Shown one piece after another: positions 27,287-35,825 of a stretch of DNA of 64,000 bases (its first letter is position 1; every line of letters begins with the position of its first letter). The DNA comes from Peptoniphilus obesi ph1 (GTDB taxonomy: Bacteria; Bacillota; Clostridia; Tissierellales; Peptoniphilaceae). The position numbers and the translations under genes were made by a program. The notes under the pieces are model-generated. The model did not search any database. It was not told where the DNA came from and saw only the letters and a list, made by a program, of their open reading frames with translations. The DNA is taken from positions 194,413 to 258,412 of the forward strand of contig NZ_HE978580.1 in NCBI RefSeq assembly GCF_000311865.1. Reading direction: 5' to 3'.

Positions 27287-27841
27287 CTATGAAATAATAA
27301 TTATTTTTGCATTTTTTATGTATTGAGACTGAAATAAATTGTAGGACTCTATAGTGATATTTTCAAGACGCAAAACAAATTTTTCTTTATTTATGTGATT
27401 TATCGGAATTAATCCATACTTATAAAATAACGAATATGAGTTAAACAAATAGTAAGTATCAGATAAATCCATCTTAAGAAAATCCCTTATATTGTTTAAT
27501 CCTTTATCGAATTCCCGAATTCCTGCTTCATCATAGATGAGTGAATTTGCTTTTTCTAATATTATGGAGGACAAATCTATATCAGAACATATATTAATTT
27601 CAGTAAAAATATTTCCTATCATTATTGCCTTTATATTAAAATTTATAAAGCAATTTATAGTATTCAAATCTATATGTTTTAGCAATTTTTTTAATCGGTC
27701 CTTTAATATTTCTTCGTAAATTAAAAATAACAATTCTATCTCTTTATTACCTACTACAGAACCAATATCCAATAAGATTTTTAATTCAAAAAGTTCATCG
27801 TCTCTTATTTTATTAAAACTATAGACATCAATATTTTCCAC
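27287..27841 (-). CDS. M16-like protein, second subunit (no zinc motif)
   Basis: The 184-residue protein begins at a GTG seven bases after GAGG. Its first 14 bases overlap the end of the preceding gene. It lacks HxxEH but has the alpha-beta character of a non-catalytic M16 half, and it is encoded directly after a subunit that has the motif. In the subtilosin locus, AlbE and AlbF form such a pair. The family assignment leans on this context; sequence similarity alone is weak. Confidence 0.5.
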   Translation of the reverse strand: MENIDVYSFNKIRDDELFELKILLDIGSVVGNKEIELLFLIYEEILKDRLKKLLKHIDLNTINCFINFNIKAIMIGNIFTEINICSDIDLSSIILEKANSLIYDEAGIREFDKGLNNIRDFLKMDLSDTYYLFNSYSLFYKYGLIPINHINKEKFVLRLENITIESYNLFQSQYIKNAKIIIIS

Positions 27842-28457
27842 TGTACAACCTCGTAATTTTTTCTTGTATTTTCTTACTTTCCAACACATCCTTCACAATT
27901 CCTATATAAAATATATCCACAATATTCAGTTGAAAATATTTTTTAATCTTCTTTAAACTACATGATCTTATTGAATTAGAACTCCCTATGGGCAATTCAT
28001 CTAGTTTTTGACTTATTAAAACTTCATTAATTTTCAATTGTCTCTTATTAGAAAGAAACTTTTTTTCTATCTCCTTTAACACTTCCTTCTTAGATTCTAT
28101 AAAACACATATTAGTCCTTATTGCTACTTTTCTTTCATAAAGTTCACTATTATTTATGATTCCAAGTGTGAAAAAAAAGGATTGTATTATAAATAACAAA
28201 TCTTCAAATACATCAATCTTTCCTATAATTATCTCTATACTCATATAATCAGTCTTTCCTTCAATAAATAATGATTTATTGAAATACTCCTCACTTTCAA
28301 TCATATTTATAATAAAATGTTCCAACAAATGCGCCCAGCCATCATGAGGTTCTCTAATTTTCATAATAAAAGAAATCCTATAGTTCTTAGATTTAGAATC
28401 TACAATAATTGACCCTTGGTTATCTAATATAAGCATATGATTATTTATAATTTTCAT
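27828..28457 (-). CDS. M16-like zinc peptidase, short (HxxEH present)
   Basis: This 209-residue protein carries AHLLEHFIINMIE, an intact HxxEH inverted zinc motif. A glutamate-containing helix about 70 residues later (ELYERKVAIRTNMCFIESKKE) fits the third zinc ligand of M16 proteases. It is about half the usual length, so it probably needs the next gene product to complete the fold. In sactipeptide loci, M16-type proteases remove the leader or give immunity. It overlaps the permease gene upstream by 17 bases. Confidence 0.65.
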   Translation of the reverse strand: MKIINNHMLILDNQGSIIVDSKSKNYRISFIMKIREPHDGWAHLLEHFIINMIESEEYFNKSLFIEGKTDYMSIEIIIGKIDVFEDLLFIIQSFFFTLGIINNSELYERKVAIRTNMCFIESKKEVLKEIEKKFLSNKRQLKINEVLISQKLDELPIGSSNSIRSCSLKKIKKYFQLNIVDIFYIGIVKDVLESKKIQEKITRLYSGKY

Positions 28458-29679
28458 AATTTCTTATAGCAAGGATATTTAATATAATACTAAAAATAAT
28501 TATTATTACTATACATATCGGCACCATTGCATATGCTTGCAATATATAGATATTAAAAATCCTAAATATAGGCCTGTAATTTATCAATAAAGACTCCCCG
28601 TTGTATAAATTTATCATTGATACAGATAATATTTTCTTTAGAACTCTACCTGCCCCTTCATATAAGACTAAAGGGATAAAGTTAAGTGCTAGAACTATCG
28701 AAACTGAAATTAATGATTTTTTTGATATTATAGAAACAATCATATTTAATATAATTGATATAACTGTTATTAAAACTCCTAGCATCAAAATTAACAAATA
28801 AGCCTGTAGAAAAGTCAAATTATACACGCTATTCCAATACGCTTGATATAATTGTATTGGTGCATTAAATCCATCTATTCCAAATAATAATAGAATTACA
28901 AAAGCATAGAGTAAATGCGGTAATAAAAACATCAAAGCTCCTGTCCATATGCCTGACTTAATCTTATTTTTTATTATTCTTTTTTTACCCACTGTAGCAA
29001 ATAAAATTTCATTCATATTATTTGAATAGTCCATTGTAAAGGTATTGGAAACCACCACATTACTAAATATGGCAAACAATATTGAACTTATAAAGAAATC
29101 GCTCAATAAAATCTCCCATCCTTTATAATAAGTGTATTCTATTGGTGTTTTTAATTTGTCATTTTCTTTTAATAAAAAATTTTTTTCTCCATCGGTAAAT
29201 TTGTAATTTTTAAATTCTGTTTTATCTAAATAGGTATTAAGCTTAGCTTTTCTATTAGTATAAAATGTATCAAGGTCATCAAAAGAAAGGGTATCAGCTA
29301 TATTGAGATCAAAAGAATTAAAAGGAGCATAAGACTTTGCTATTAAAATCATAATATCATTATATTTTTGTTCATACTTAACATATCTTGATGTATCATC
29401 TAAATTATCATATTTCCCACTAATTACATCTTTGTGTATAGAAAGATATTTGCTTAAAAATTCTTCATCAATAAATTTGCCATATATCGAACTTCTATCT
29501 TTTTTTTCAGCTTTCGTCGCTGATAATCCTGTCAAATAACTTAAACCATCATTTCTATATACATAATAATTTCTCGCATTTATGTTTTTAAAAGAAATTA
29601 CAGCTATGTAAATTAAGATCAAAAAAATTGAAATTTTAAATAGCTTGTTTCTATATAGTTTTCTAAATTCAAAATTCAT
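28441..29679 (-). CDS. ABC-2-type permease of the RiPP locus
   Basis: This 412-residue membrane protein has one N-terminal helix (LFKISIFLILIYIAVISF), an extracytoplasmic domain of about 150 residues and about five C-terminal helices. That is the layout of ABC-2 permeases that work with a separate ATPase. The ATG lies inside the last codons of the ATPase gene, so the subunits are translationally coupled. In bacteriocin loci such pairs usually provide self-immunity by expelling the peptide, as proposed for AlbC/AlbD in the subtilosin locus. Confidence 0.75.
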   Translation of the reverse strand: MNFEFRKLYRNKLFKISIFLILIYIAVISFKNINARNYYVYRNDGLSYLTGLSATKAEKKDRSSIYGKFIDEEFLSKYLSIHKDVISGKYDNLDDTSRYVKYEQKYNDIMILIAKSYAPFNSFDLNIADTLSFDDLDTFYTNRKAKLNTYLDKTEFKNYKFTDGEKNFLLKENDKLKTPIEYTYYKGWEILLSDFFISSILFAIFSNVVVSNTFTMDYSNNMNEILFATVGKKRIIKNKIKSGIWTGALMFLLPHLLYAFVILLLFGIDGFNAPIQLYQAYWNSVYNLTFLQAYLLILMLGVLITVISIILNMIVSIISKKSLISVSIVLALNFIPLVLYEGAGRVLKKILSVSMINLYNGESLLINYRPIFRIFNIYILQAYAMVPICIVIIIIFSIILNILAIRNYENYK

Positions 29680-30559
29680 AACTATCATCCTTTTTTTCTG
29701 AGTAATACAAGTAAACATCTTCAAGATTTGCGTTGATTTTTATTGAATTATCTATCGGCTTTGATTCAGATAATAAAACTACTTCATAAAACCCACTTTC
29801 ATCTTCTTTAATTTTTCTTATCGGATATTTGTCTCTAAGAACCTGCAATGTTTTAGCATCTGTTTTAACCCTCCATATCTTTCCGTTCATGGAACTTACA
29901 ACCTTATTCACACATTCATTTAAAACAACTTTTCCGGAATCTATAATTACTACATTATTAGCAATATCTTCTATGTCTTGTATTATATGAGTTGAAACAA
30001 TGATTATTCTATTTTCAGCTATATCATTTAAATAATTCTTTAAATTAATACGTTCACTTGGATCTAGACCAGCCGTTGGCTCATCAAGAATTAGTATTTT
30101 TGGATTGTTTATTAAAGCTTGTAAAACTCCAACTCTTCTTAAAGTTCCCCCTGACAAATTTTTTAATTTATATTTTAGAAATTTATCAAGAGATAATGTA
30201 TCAACTAAATCTCCTATAACAGTATTATTTTTATTAGAGATATTTTTTGTCCTTTTTATATAATTTAAAAATTCGATTACGGTAAATTCACCAATCCCTC
30301 TAAAATCCTGTGGTAAATATCCTAAATTATCATAATACATCGTTTTATTATCGAATAAATCAGTATCATTTTCTAAATTGATTCTTATTTTTCCAGATGT
30401 TAATTTGTAATATTTTGTAATTAACCTAATTAGCGTAGTTTTTCCAGCACCATTTGCTCCTATTAAGCCATTAACCCCCTCTTTAAAACTGAAATTAACA
30501 GACTTTATTATAGGCTCATTTGATATTTTTTTTAATACTTTACTTCCTGTAATTTCCAA
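29669..30559 (-). CDS. ABC transporter ATPase of the RiPP locus
   Basis: This 296-residue ATPase has Walker A GANGAGKTT, Q-loop YLPQDFRG, signature LSGGTLRRVG, Walker B ILILDEPTAGLDP and switch histidine STHII. A TTG start six bases after AGGAGG is preferred; the longer frame begins on the ribosome binding site itself. It pairs with the next membrane gene. A small GCCT/AGGC hairpin lies between it and the precursor gene, perhaps reducing downstream expression relative to the precursor. Confidence 0.85.
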   Translation of the reverse strand: MEITGSKVLKKISNEPIIKSVNFSFKEGVNGLIGANGAGKTTLIRLITKYYKLTSGKIRINLENDTDLFDNKTMYYDNLGYLPQDFRGIGEFTVIEFLNYIKRTKNISNKNNTVIGDLVDTLSLDKFLKYKLKNLSGGTLRRVGVLQALINNPKILILDEPTAGLDPSERINLKNYLNDIAENRIIIVSTHIIQDIEDIANNVVIIDSGKVVLNECVNKVVSSMNGKIWRVKTDAKTLQVLRDKYPIRKIKEDESGFYEVVLLSESKPIDNSIKINANLEDVYLYYSEKKDDSYEF

Positions 30560-30652
30560 AACTAACCTCCTCAAAATATGTATGTATTAACCAAACAGAA
30601 TTGCCTTTTAGGCGTTAAACTACTAAACTTTCAACTTAAAACTAATTGTGTT

Positions 30653-30850
30653 TTATCCAACTACAGCACTATTTGAATTGTGATTACGTACATTTCCAGG
30701 TGCACAAGCACACCCACAATCTCCAGGCCACCAAGCACCAGATTTACCAGTAGAATGGTTTTGTGCCTGAACATTACAATAGCATCTGCATGAAAATGCT
30801 ACATCATCAGTAACTTCTTTTTTATACATAGGATCTACAACTTTTAACAT
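30653..30850 (-). CDS. Six-cysteine sactipeptide precursor, ruminococcin C-like
   Basis: A 65-residue peptide with a leader of about 19 residues (MLKVVDPMYKKEVTDDVAF) and a core with two CxCxC clusters, at C21/C23/C25 and C45/C47/C49. The core ends PGNVRNHNSNSAVVG. The spacing of an N-terminal CxC, an NHSTGKSG-type middle, a second Cys cluster and a GN-xRN-x-N-x-A tail is reminiscent of ruminococcin C, which has four cysteines joined to alpha carbons. It has a strong AAGGAGG site and lies 45 bases after the maturase gene. Bridge number and activity are inferred. Confidence 0.8.
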   Translation of the reverse strand: MLKVVDPMYKKEVTDDVAFSCRCYCNVQAQNHSTGKSGAWWPGDCGCACAPGNVRNHNSNSAVVG

Positions 30851-30895
30851 AAAAATCCTCCTTATCTAGGCAATATCTGTCTAGTTAATACCTTT

Positions 30896-32476
30896 TTAAT
30901 ACAAAAATTCATCTTTAAGAATAGAAAAATCCAATTCTTTTTCAAGAGCCTCATGATAAAAAGCCAATTGATTTTTTATTCTCAATCTATTTAAATCACA
31001 TTTCTTTTCATGGTAATCTTTATCTATTCCATTCTCCAACATATTTACAGCATAACATGTTCCACATAGTCTTATTGCCCAACAATTCTGACAATACTTT
31101 AGAGAACAGCTCTCATATTCATTTATATAATACTTTTCAATAGATTCATAATCTAAGCCATCATCTATATTGCCTATACTAGGGGACTTTCCAACCCTTT
31201 CACAGGGATAAAAAACACCCTTAGTATCTACATATAATCTACGCATACCTGGTAAACAGCATCCATTAAATGGATAGTTGGCCGATACATTGTCAGATAT
31301 GTATCTAGTATTAATTCTAATTAATTGACTCTTGATATAGTTAAAATATAAATTATTCTTATTATTTGAGTCAAGTCCTTTGTTTTTCATGGTTTTTTCC
31401 TCAGACCATTGTTGTAGTGGATCTGAGTATACTAAATCTGATTCATTCACAAAGTACTTTATGTATCTATCGTCGTCTTTTAATGTTTGTAAAAAGCCAC
31501 CATCATCTAAACTACCTTCATCTGGGTAAGTAATCATAATAGAGAAATCTTTAGGTAGAAAATTTAAACTTGAATAGAAATTATTGACGCGATCTAATTT
31601 TTCAAATGTATACGGTGGAGTAAAAACCATATTTGCTGATAAAGAAAATGAACTATCAGGTTCTTTATTTGCCTTGTCACAAATTAATTTAAATTTTTCA
31701 AATACTACTTCGAATGTATTCGTTCCATCAGCGAATTGTCTATATGAATTTTGACTTTCTCTATCACCATCTAAACTACAAACCAAATTAAAGTTTGGTA
31801 CACTTATAAAATAATCAATCATCTCTTCAGTTATAAGTGACAAATTAGATGTTAACGAAAAACTTAACATGTTTGATCTATCTCGAAACTTATAAATGGA
31901 GTAGTCAATTACTTCTTTTATTAAATCAAACTTTATTAAAGGTTCTCCTCCATAAAAAGTTATAGCTGTATATTTACTATTTGATGAATGATCATAATAG
32001 AAATCTACCGCTTTTTTGGCCATCTCTGAACTCATATCTTCATTTTCAAAATTACAATTATGCTGAAACTCTTCATTATATATACAATACTTACATCTAA
32101 AGTTGCATCTGCCTGTAACCTTTAATATCAACTGTTCCATTTCATTATTTAAAATTTTTTCTAATTTAAACTTCGAATGATTTTGATGTGAAAAACTAAG
32201 AGGCTCTATTGCTTGTAATAAATTCTCTTGTTCAATAAAATCTAAAAAATAATTCAAGTAATTTCTATCTGTGTCAATTTTTTCTATTGAATCATTTGTA
32301 GACTTAAGTATGGAACTAAGAATATGTTTAGACTCTTTATCAAGTGTGATAACTTTTCCTGTTCCAGTATCATAAAAGTAGCTACTATTTCCAGTATCGA
32401 ATATTGTACCTAATCTTTTTGCTGTATTATTATTCATTTCCTTATTAATAATTTGAATTAAATTATTTCTACACAT
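30896..32476 (-). CDS. Radical SAM/SPASM sactipeptide maturase
   Basis: This 526-residue enzyme has the radical SAM motif CNFRCKYC and the GGEP motif (AITFYGGEPLIK). A C-terminal SPASM region is rich in cysteines (GCCLPGMRRLY, FYPCERVG, YCQNCWAIRLCGTCYAVN) and would bind two further iron-sulfur clusters. The first 110 residues look like a peptide-recognition domain. It would install Cys-to-alpha-carbon thioethers in the adjacent precursor. I chose the ATG six bases after AGGAGG; a frame 33 bases longer covers that site. It is first in the operon. Confidence 0.88.
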   Translation of the reverse strand: MCRNNLIQIINKEMNNNTAKRLGTIFDTGNSSYFYDTGTGKVITLDKESKHILSSILKSTNDSIEKIDTDRNYLNYFLDFIEQENLLQAIEPLSFSHQNHSKFKLEKILNNEMEQLILKVTGRCNFRCKYCIYNEEFQHNCNFENEDMSSEMAKKAVDFYYDHSSNSKYTAITFYGGEPLIKFDLIKEVIDYSIYKFRDRSNMLSFSLTSNLSLITEEMIDYFISVPNFNLVCSLDGDRESQNSYRQFADGTNTFEVVFEKFKLICDKANKEPDSSFSLSANMVFTPPYTFEKLDRVNNFYSSLNFLPKDFSIMITYPDEGSLDDGGFLQTLKDDDRYIKYFVNESDLVYSDPLQQWSEEKTMKNKGLDSNNKNNLYFNYIKSQLIRINTRYISDNVSANYPFNGCCLPGMRRLYVDTKGVFYPCERVGKSPSIGNIDDGLDYESIEKYYINEYESCSLKYCQNCWAIRLCGTCYAVNMLENGIDKDYHEKKCDLNRLRIKNQLAFYHEALEKELDFSILKDEFLY

Positions 32477-32509
32477 GAAAAACCTCCTAAGACACATAAT
32501 GTTTGTCAT

Positions 32510-32908
32510 CTATTGTTGACATAATTATACACCAAACAATCTATTTTAATCAATAGTAGTTTTTAGTATTATCCAATTAATTTTTGAATAAACCAGATTA
32601 TAAAAATAAATAATAAAAATATGTGAACTTCATTAATTTCTAAATCAATATTATCTGATAGATTCAAAATTAAACGTAACACCATTAAAAAGTAAAAACT
32701 CATATTAATCTCTGTGAAATTTTCATAATTGTACGGAGATTAATATGAGTTTTTAATTTATTTCACTAAATACTCAAAATAATCTAGAGAATTTAATGGA
32801 TATATATATTTTTAATCGTGATTAATTTAAACTAAATAAGACATAACTGACCTATTTATACTAGATGTATATAACTTAACTCCAGGATAAATGTTATCTT
32901 ATATAATA
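32510..32908. promoter_or_regulatory. RiPP operon promoter, shared operator-like 10-mer and a large hairpin
   Basis: On the minus strand TTGATT and TATAAT are 18 bases apart (32524-32553). ATTGTTGACA (plus strand 32512-32521) overlaps the expected start of transcription. The same ten bases occur at the promoter of the adjacent XRE gene. At 32694-32754 a 19-base inverted repeat (AAAAACTCATATTAATCTC) ending in T runs on both strands should terminate the XRE transcript. No gene lies in the interval. Confidence 0.6.
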
Positions 32909-33103
32909 TTAGCCTAAATAATAAAATAATTCGTATATATTGGTTCCAAGTGCTTTTGAAATATCAAACGCAATCTTGACTGATGGTATTTTTTTTAGAT
33001 TCTCCACATCACTTATATATTGTCTAGTAACGCCTACCATTTCTGATAAATCACCTTGTGTCATGCCCTTTTGTTTTCTAATCCTCTTTATATTATTACC
33101 CAC
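32909..33103 (-). CDS. Small XRE-family (Cro/C1-type) regulator
   Basis: A 64-residue stand-alone helix-turn-helix protein: IKRIRKQKGMTQGDLSEMVGVTRQYISDVENLKKIPSVKIA. It has no effector domain. It lies between the RiPP locus and the phage lysis genes. Its promoter has a -35 box embedded in a palindrome, a standard autorepressor layout. The shared ten-base sequence in the RiPP promoter suggests it also controls the maturase operon. It is less likely to be the phage repressor, which would normally sit near the early genes. Confidence 0.8.
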   Translation of the reverse strand: MGNNIKRIRKQKGMTQGDLSEMVGVTRQYISDVENLKKIPSVKIAFDISKALGTNIYELFYYLG

Positions 33104-33146
33104 TTAGCTTAATTACCTCTTTCTAATTTTTAATGTATTCCTTAAT

Positions 33147-33184
33147 ATTTTAAGTTAGTAAAACGGCATTGTCAACAATTGTTG
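33147..33184 (-). promoter_or_regulatory. XRE promoter with palindromic operator
   Basis: TTGACA and TAAAAT are spaced 17 bases apart on the minus strand. The -35 box overlaps the perfect 12-base palindrome CAACAATTGTTG at 33173-33184. Binding there would block RNA polymerase. Confidence 0.6.
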
Positions 33185-33226
33185 CCTATAATAAAAAATA
33201 AGAATTGATTCCTCTAACTTTATATA

Positions 33227-34036
33227 TTAAATTAATTGATTCACTCTTCTCTGAATAGCATAATAGTCATATCCAGCATTAGTTAATCTCCTTTTTCTCT
33301 CTTCTCCATTTCCCCATTTCCCACTTATAACTTCTCTTGCTAATTGGTCGATTGTCTTTCCAACTGGATATACTATCTTGCCATTTGCATCAAATACCTT
33401 TAATCCAAATCTATCAGCACATCTTTTCGCATTTTCTAAATTCTTAAATGCACCCTTCTGACTTTTAGGATCAGACCAAGATTTTCTAACTCTATATAGT
33501 CCACCTGTTGGTTTACTAATAGTATTATTGCCTCTGAGTCTTTTATTGACTTCATTTGCTATATATGGAAACTTGCTCCCTAGATATGGTCCTGGACAAT
33601 TTGTGTTTTTATACCACTCGTGTTTTTGAAGAACACCATCCTTTCCTCCAGTATAGGTACAAGGATAGATTCCATTTCTTCTGCAGATGTCTGTCACCAA
33701 ATCAATTAGTCTATTTAAAACGTAATCAGAAACTAGCCACTGAGGTCCTCTCGTAGAGTTTCCTACTTCAATAGTTACTGCTCTATTATCACACCAGGAA
33801 GATGAGGTTGTCCAGGCTCTGTTAGATTCATCAACCCCTAAAACAATGACTCCATCGGATCCTAAGTTATAGTTAGCTGATGCACGTCTTGATTTTGGTA
33901 CAAATACCCCTGCAAGATTTCTACCATTTATAACTCCAGCTGCGTGGTGGATTGCTATTTTAGTAATCTTTTGATTCCTTCTACCACTATGGTTAGGTGA
34001 GAGAATTCTTGCTTGTACTAATGGACTATTACTCAT
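33227..34036 (-). CDS. Phage endolysin: N-acetylmuramoyl-L-alanine amidase with Cpl-7 binding domain
   Basis: This 269-residue lysin has an N-terminal Amidase_2 domain: zinc ligands are in KIAIHHAAG, the later HEWY and NTNCPGPYL, and the fold core is AVTIEVGNS. Next comes an SPOR-like segment (YRVRKSWSDPKSQKGAFKNLENAKRCADR). The C-terminal Cpl-7 type wall-binding repeat is TIDQLAREVISGKWGNGEERKRRL. It cuts peptidoglycan at the end of the lytic cycle. It directly follows the holin gene, and its stop marks the end of the phage late operon. Confidence 0.9.
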   Translation of the reverse strand: MSNSPLVQARILSPNHSGRRNQKITKIAIHHAAGVINGRNLAGVFVPKSRRASANYNLGSDGVIVLGVDESNRAWTTSSSWCDNRAVTIEVGNSTRGPQWLVSDYVLNRLIDLVTDICRRNGIYPCTYTGGKDGVLQKHEWYKNTNCPGPYLGSKFPYIANEVNKRLRGNNTISKPTGGLYRVRKSWSDPKSQKGAFKNLENAKRCADRFGLKVFDANGKIVYPVGKTIDQLAREVISGKWGNGEERKRRLTNAGYDYYAIQRRVNQLI

Positions 34037-34438
34037 TTATTTTTCCTCCTTGAATTGTTCTAATACTCTTTTTAATTTTTCTGGTACTGGCAATCCTAAA
34101 GCTACAGAGTTTTCTAAGATAGAAAGTCCCTCATTTGCTATATAAAAAAAGATGATGGCTGTTCTTATCATTGTTCCATCACCTTTAATTAAATTTACAT
34201 CGCATAGGTTTGCTATTCCCACAACTATAAAAATCATAATCTTTTTGGCTATCCCTTTAAATCCTATGGATGAGGATAGCTTTCTTTCGACCCCTGCTCT
34301 TAAAACTCCAGTTAGATAGTCAGCAATCACAAACGCTAATAGTGTGTAGATAAAAGCATCTACACTTCCAAGATAAAATCCTAACCATCCTCCGATAGCT
34401 GTAAAGCATACTTTTAGTATTTCTAAAAACTTATTCAT
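34037..34438 (-). CDS. Phage holin (toxin secretion/lysis holin family 4)
   Basis: This 133-residue membrane protein has two to three helices, with the family landmarks DAFIYTLLAFVIADYLTGVLRA, SSIGFKGIAKKIMIF and a charged C-terminus. It forms pores that release the endolysin. It ends one base before the endolysin gene begins. Confidence 0.88.
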   Translation of the reverse strand: MNKFLEILKVCFTAIGGWLGFYLGSVDAFIYTLLAFVIADYLTGVLRAGVERKLSSSIGFKGIAKKIMIFIVVGIANLCDVNLIKGDGTMIRTAIIFFYIANEGLSILENSVALGLPVPEKLKRVLEQFKEEK

Positions 34439-34439
34439 T

Positions 34440-35825
34440 TTATTCCTCCTCTGTTAGTGTGTAAGTTATTTTCATTGTCTTATCTGCCGTTTTTAATATT
34501 GGACTTGATAGGTTATTAATTGTTCCAAGATATGGAGTATGAAGAAATAGAAGTTTATAAAACGAATTTTCATAGCCTCCATAACCAAGCATTAATGGTC
34601 CTAATTGAAGCGGTGTAGACATTAAATACGGAATGCTCCTACCTTCGTACTCTGTTTTATCATCTCTACGAATAATTTCGTCGTTCTTATTTATTGAAAA
34701 TTTATGCCCTAGAATATAGTCTCCCCAATTAAATAAATACATATATTCACCAGAATAAGTAATTCTTTGAATATCATACTCTAGATCAAATTTGCTAATA
34801 TCAACAGGATTATTAATGTTAATCTTGTATAACAAGTTATCATCATTTCCAGCACCAATAGCATATAGATAGCCGTCTTTTATGCAGCTATATACTCTTC
34901 TCTCACAATAGCTGGAATCTTGGTCCTTATAATCTCCAAGTTTATATAAGCTAATGTCATTTAAAGACCATTCATCCACAGTAGTAGAATAATCTTTTTT
35001 GGAAATCTTCATCCTTATTAACTTATTGTACTTAGTCCCAAATCCATACCAATAATCATCTGAGCCGTTATAAAAACAAGTTTCTTTCCAGTAATATACT
35101 TTTTCAAAAAACTCCTTTGCATCTACAATCGTTCTTTCTTCTTGATAATTTCCCTTTGTAAATATGGGATCATTTAAACCGATATCTGTAATTGGTTCTC
35201 TAAGTTTTACAATATCTATAGATGTTTTGTTCTTAGGCCAAATTGATATAAGTGTACTGTTTTCAATATCATATTCTACACAACCCTGGTAAATATCCGT
35301 AACAGCTCTATCAGAATACATTCTTGTTTTATTTAAAAGTAGGAATGGATCTCTTCCGTGAGTATCTCCATAGAAATATTTTCCTCCTCTGTAATGAGTT
35401 AACGCCAGTGACGATATTCTTCCATTAGCTTGCGATGTAGAAAAATCCCATACAAATTTATATCCATTTTCTATAGGGGTAGATTCTGTTAAGTTAGCCG
35501 AACCTCTTTTTGATGCATCCGTTGAATTAACATCATTTGAAGCATATCCAATAATCTTATTATCTGATGGAGGAATAATTTTATTAGGATCTTCATCAAG
35601 AGTGTTTTCAAATAACAAGATTCCACCATAGCACTTATTGGCAATTGGAAAAATCTCCTCATGAAATTTTGTAATGAGTTCCTCTCCGACTGGATACATA
35701 AGTCCTGATGGATTCAGCCTTAATAAATCTGGAACTGCATTCGTTATTAAGTTTTCATCTTCATATATCTCCTTCCTATTTGTCCTCACATCAGTTAGTT
35801 CAATGACTGATTTACCCTTAAGCAT
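34440..35825 (-). CDS. Phage tail-tip or baseplate protein, unrecognised
   Basis: This 461-residue protein starts at an ATG within the stop region of the previous gene, after AAGGAGG. The N-terminus KSVIELTDVRTNRKEIYEDENLITNAVPDLLRLNPSG is of the type found in short tail-fibre or baseplate proteins. The middle is rich in Tyr, Asp and Gly with repeated short beta-like segments, which could form a propeller. The position after the tail-spike gene and before the holin suggests a receptor-binding role. No family is named with confidence. Confidence 0.6.
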   Translation of the reverse strand: MLKGKSVIELTDVRTNRKEIYEDENLITNAVPDLLRLNPSGLMYPVGEELITKFHEEIFPIANKCYGGILLFENTLDEDPNKIIPPSDNKIIGYASNDVNSTDASKRGSANLTESTPIENGYKFVWDFSTSQANGRISSLALTHYRGGKYFYGDTHGRDPFLLLNKTRMYSDRAVTDIYQGCVEYDIENSTLISIWPKNKTSIDIVKLREPITDIGLNDPIFTKGNYQEERTIVDAKEFFEKVYYWKETCFYNGSDDYWYGFGTKYNKLIRMKISKKDYSTTVDEWSLNDISLYKLGDYKDQDSSYCERRVYSCIKDGYLYAIGAGNDDNLLYKININNPVDISKFDLEYDIQRITYSGEYMYLFNWGDYILGHKFSINKNDEIIRRDDKTEYEGRSIPYLMSTPLQLGPLMLGYGGYENSFYKLLFLHTPYLGTINNLSSPILKTADKTMKITYTLTEEE

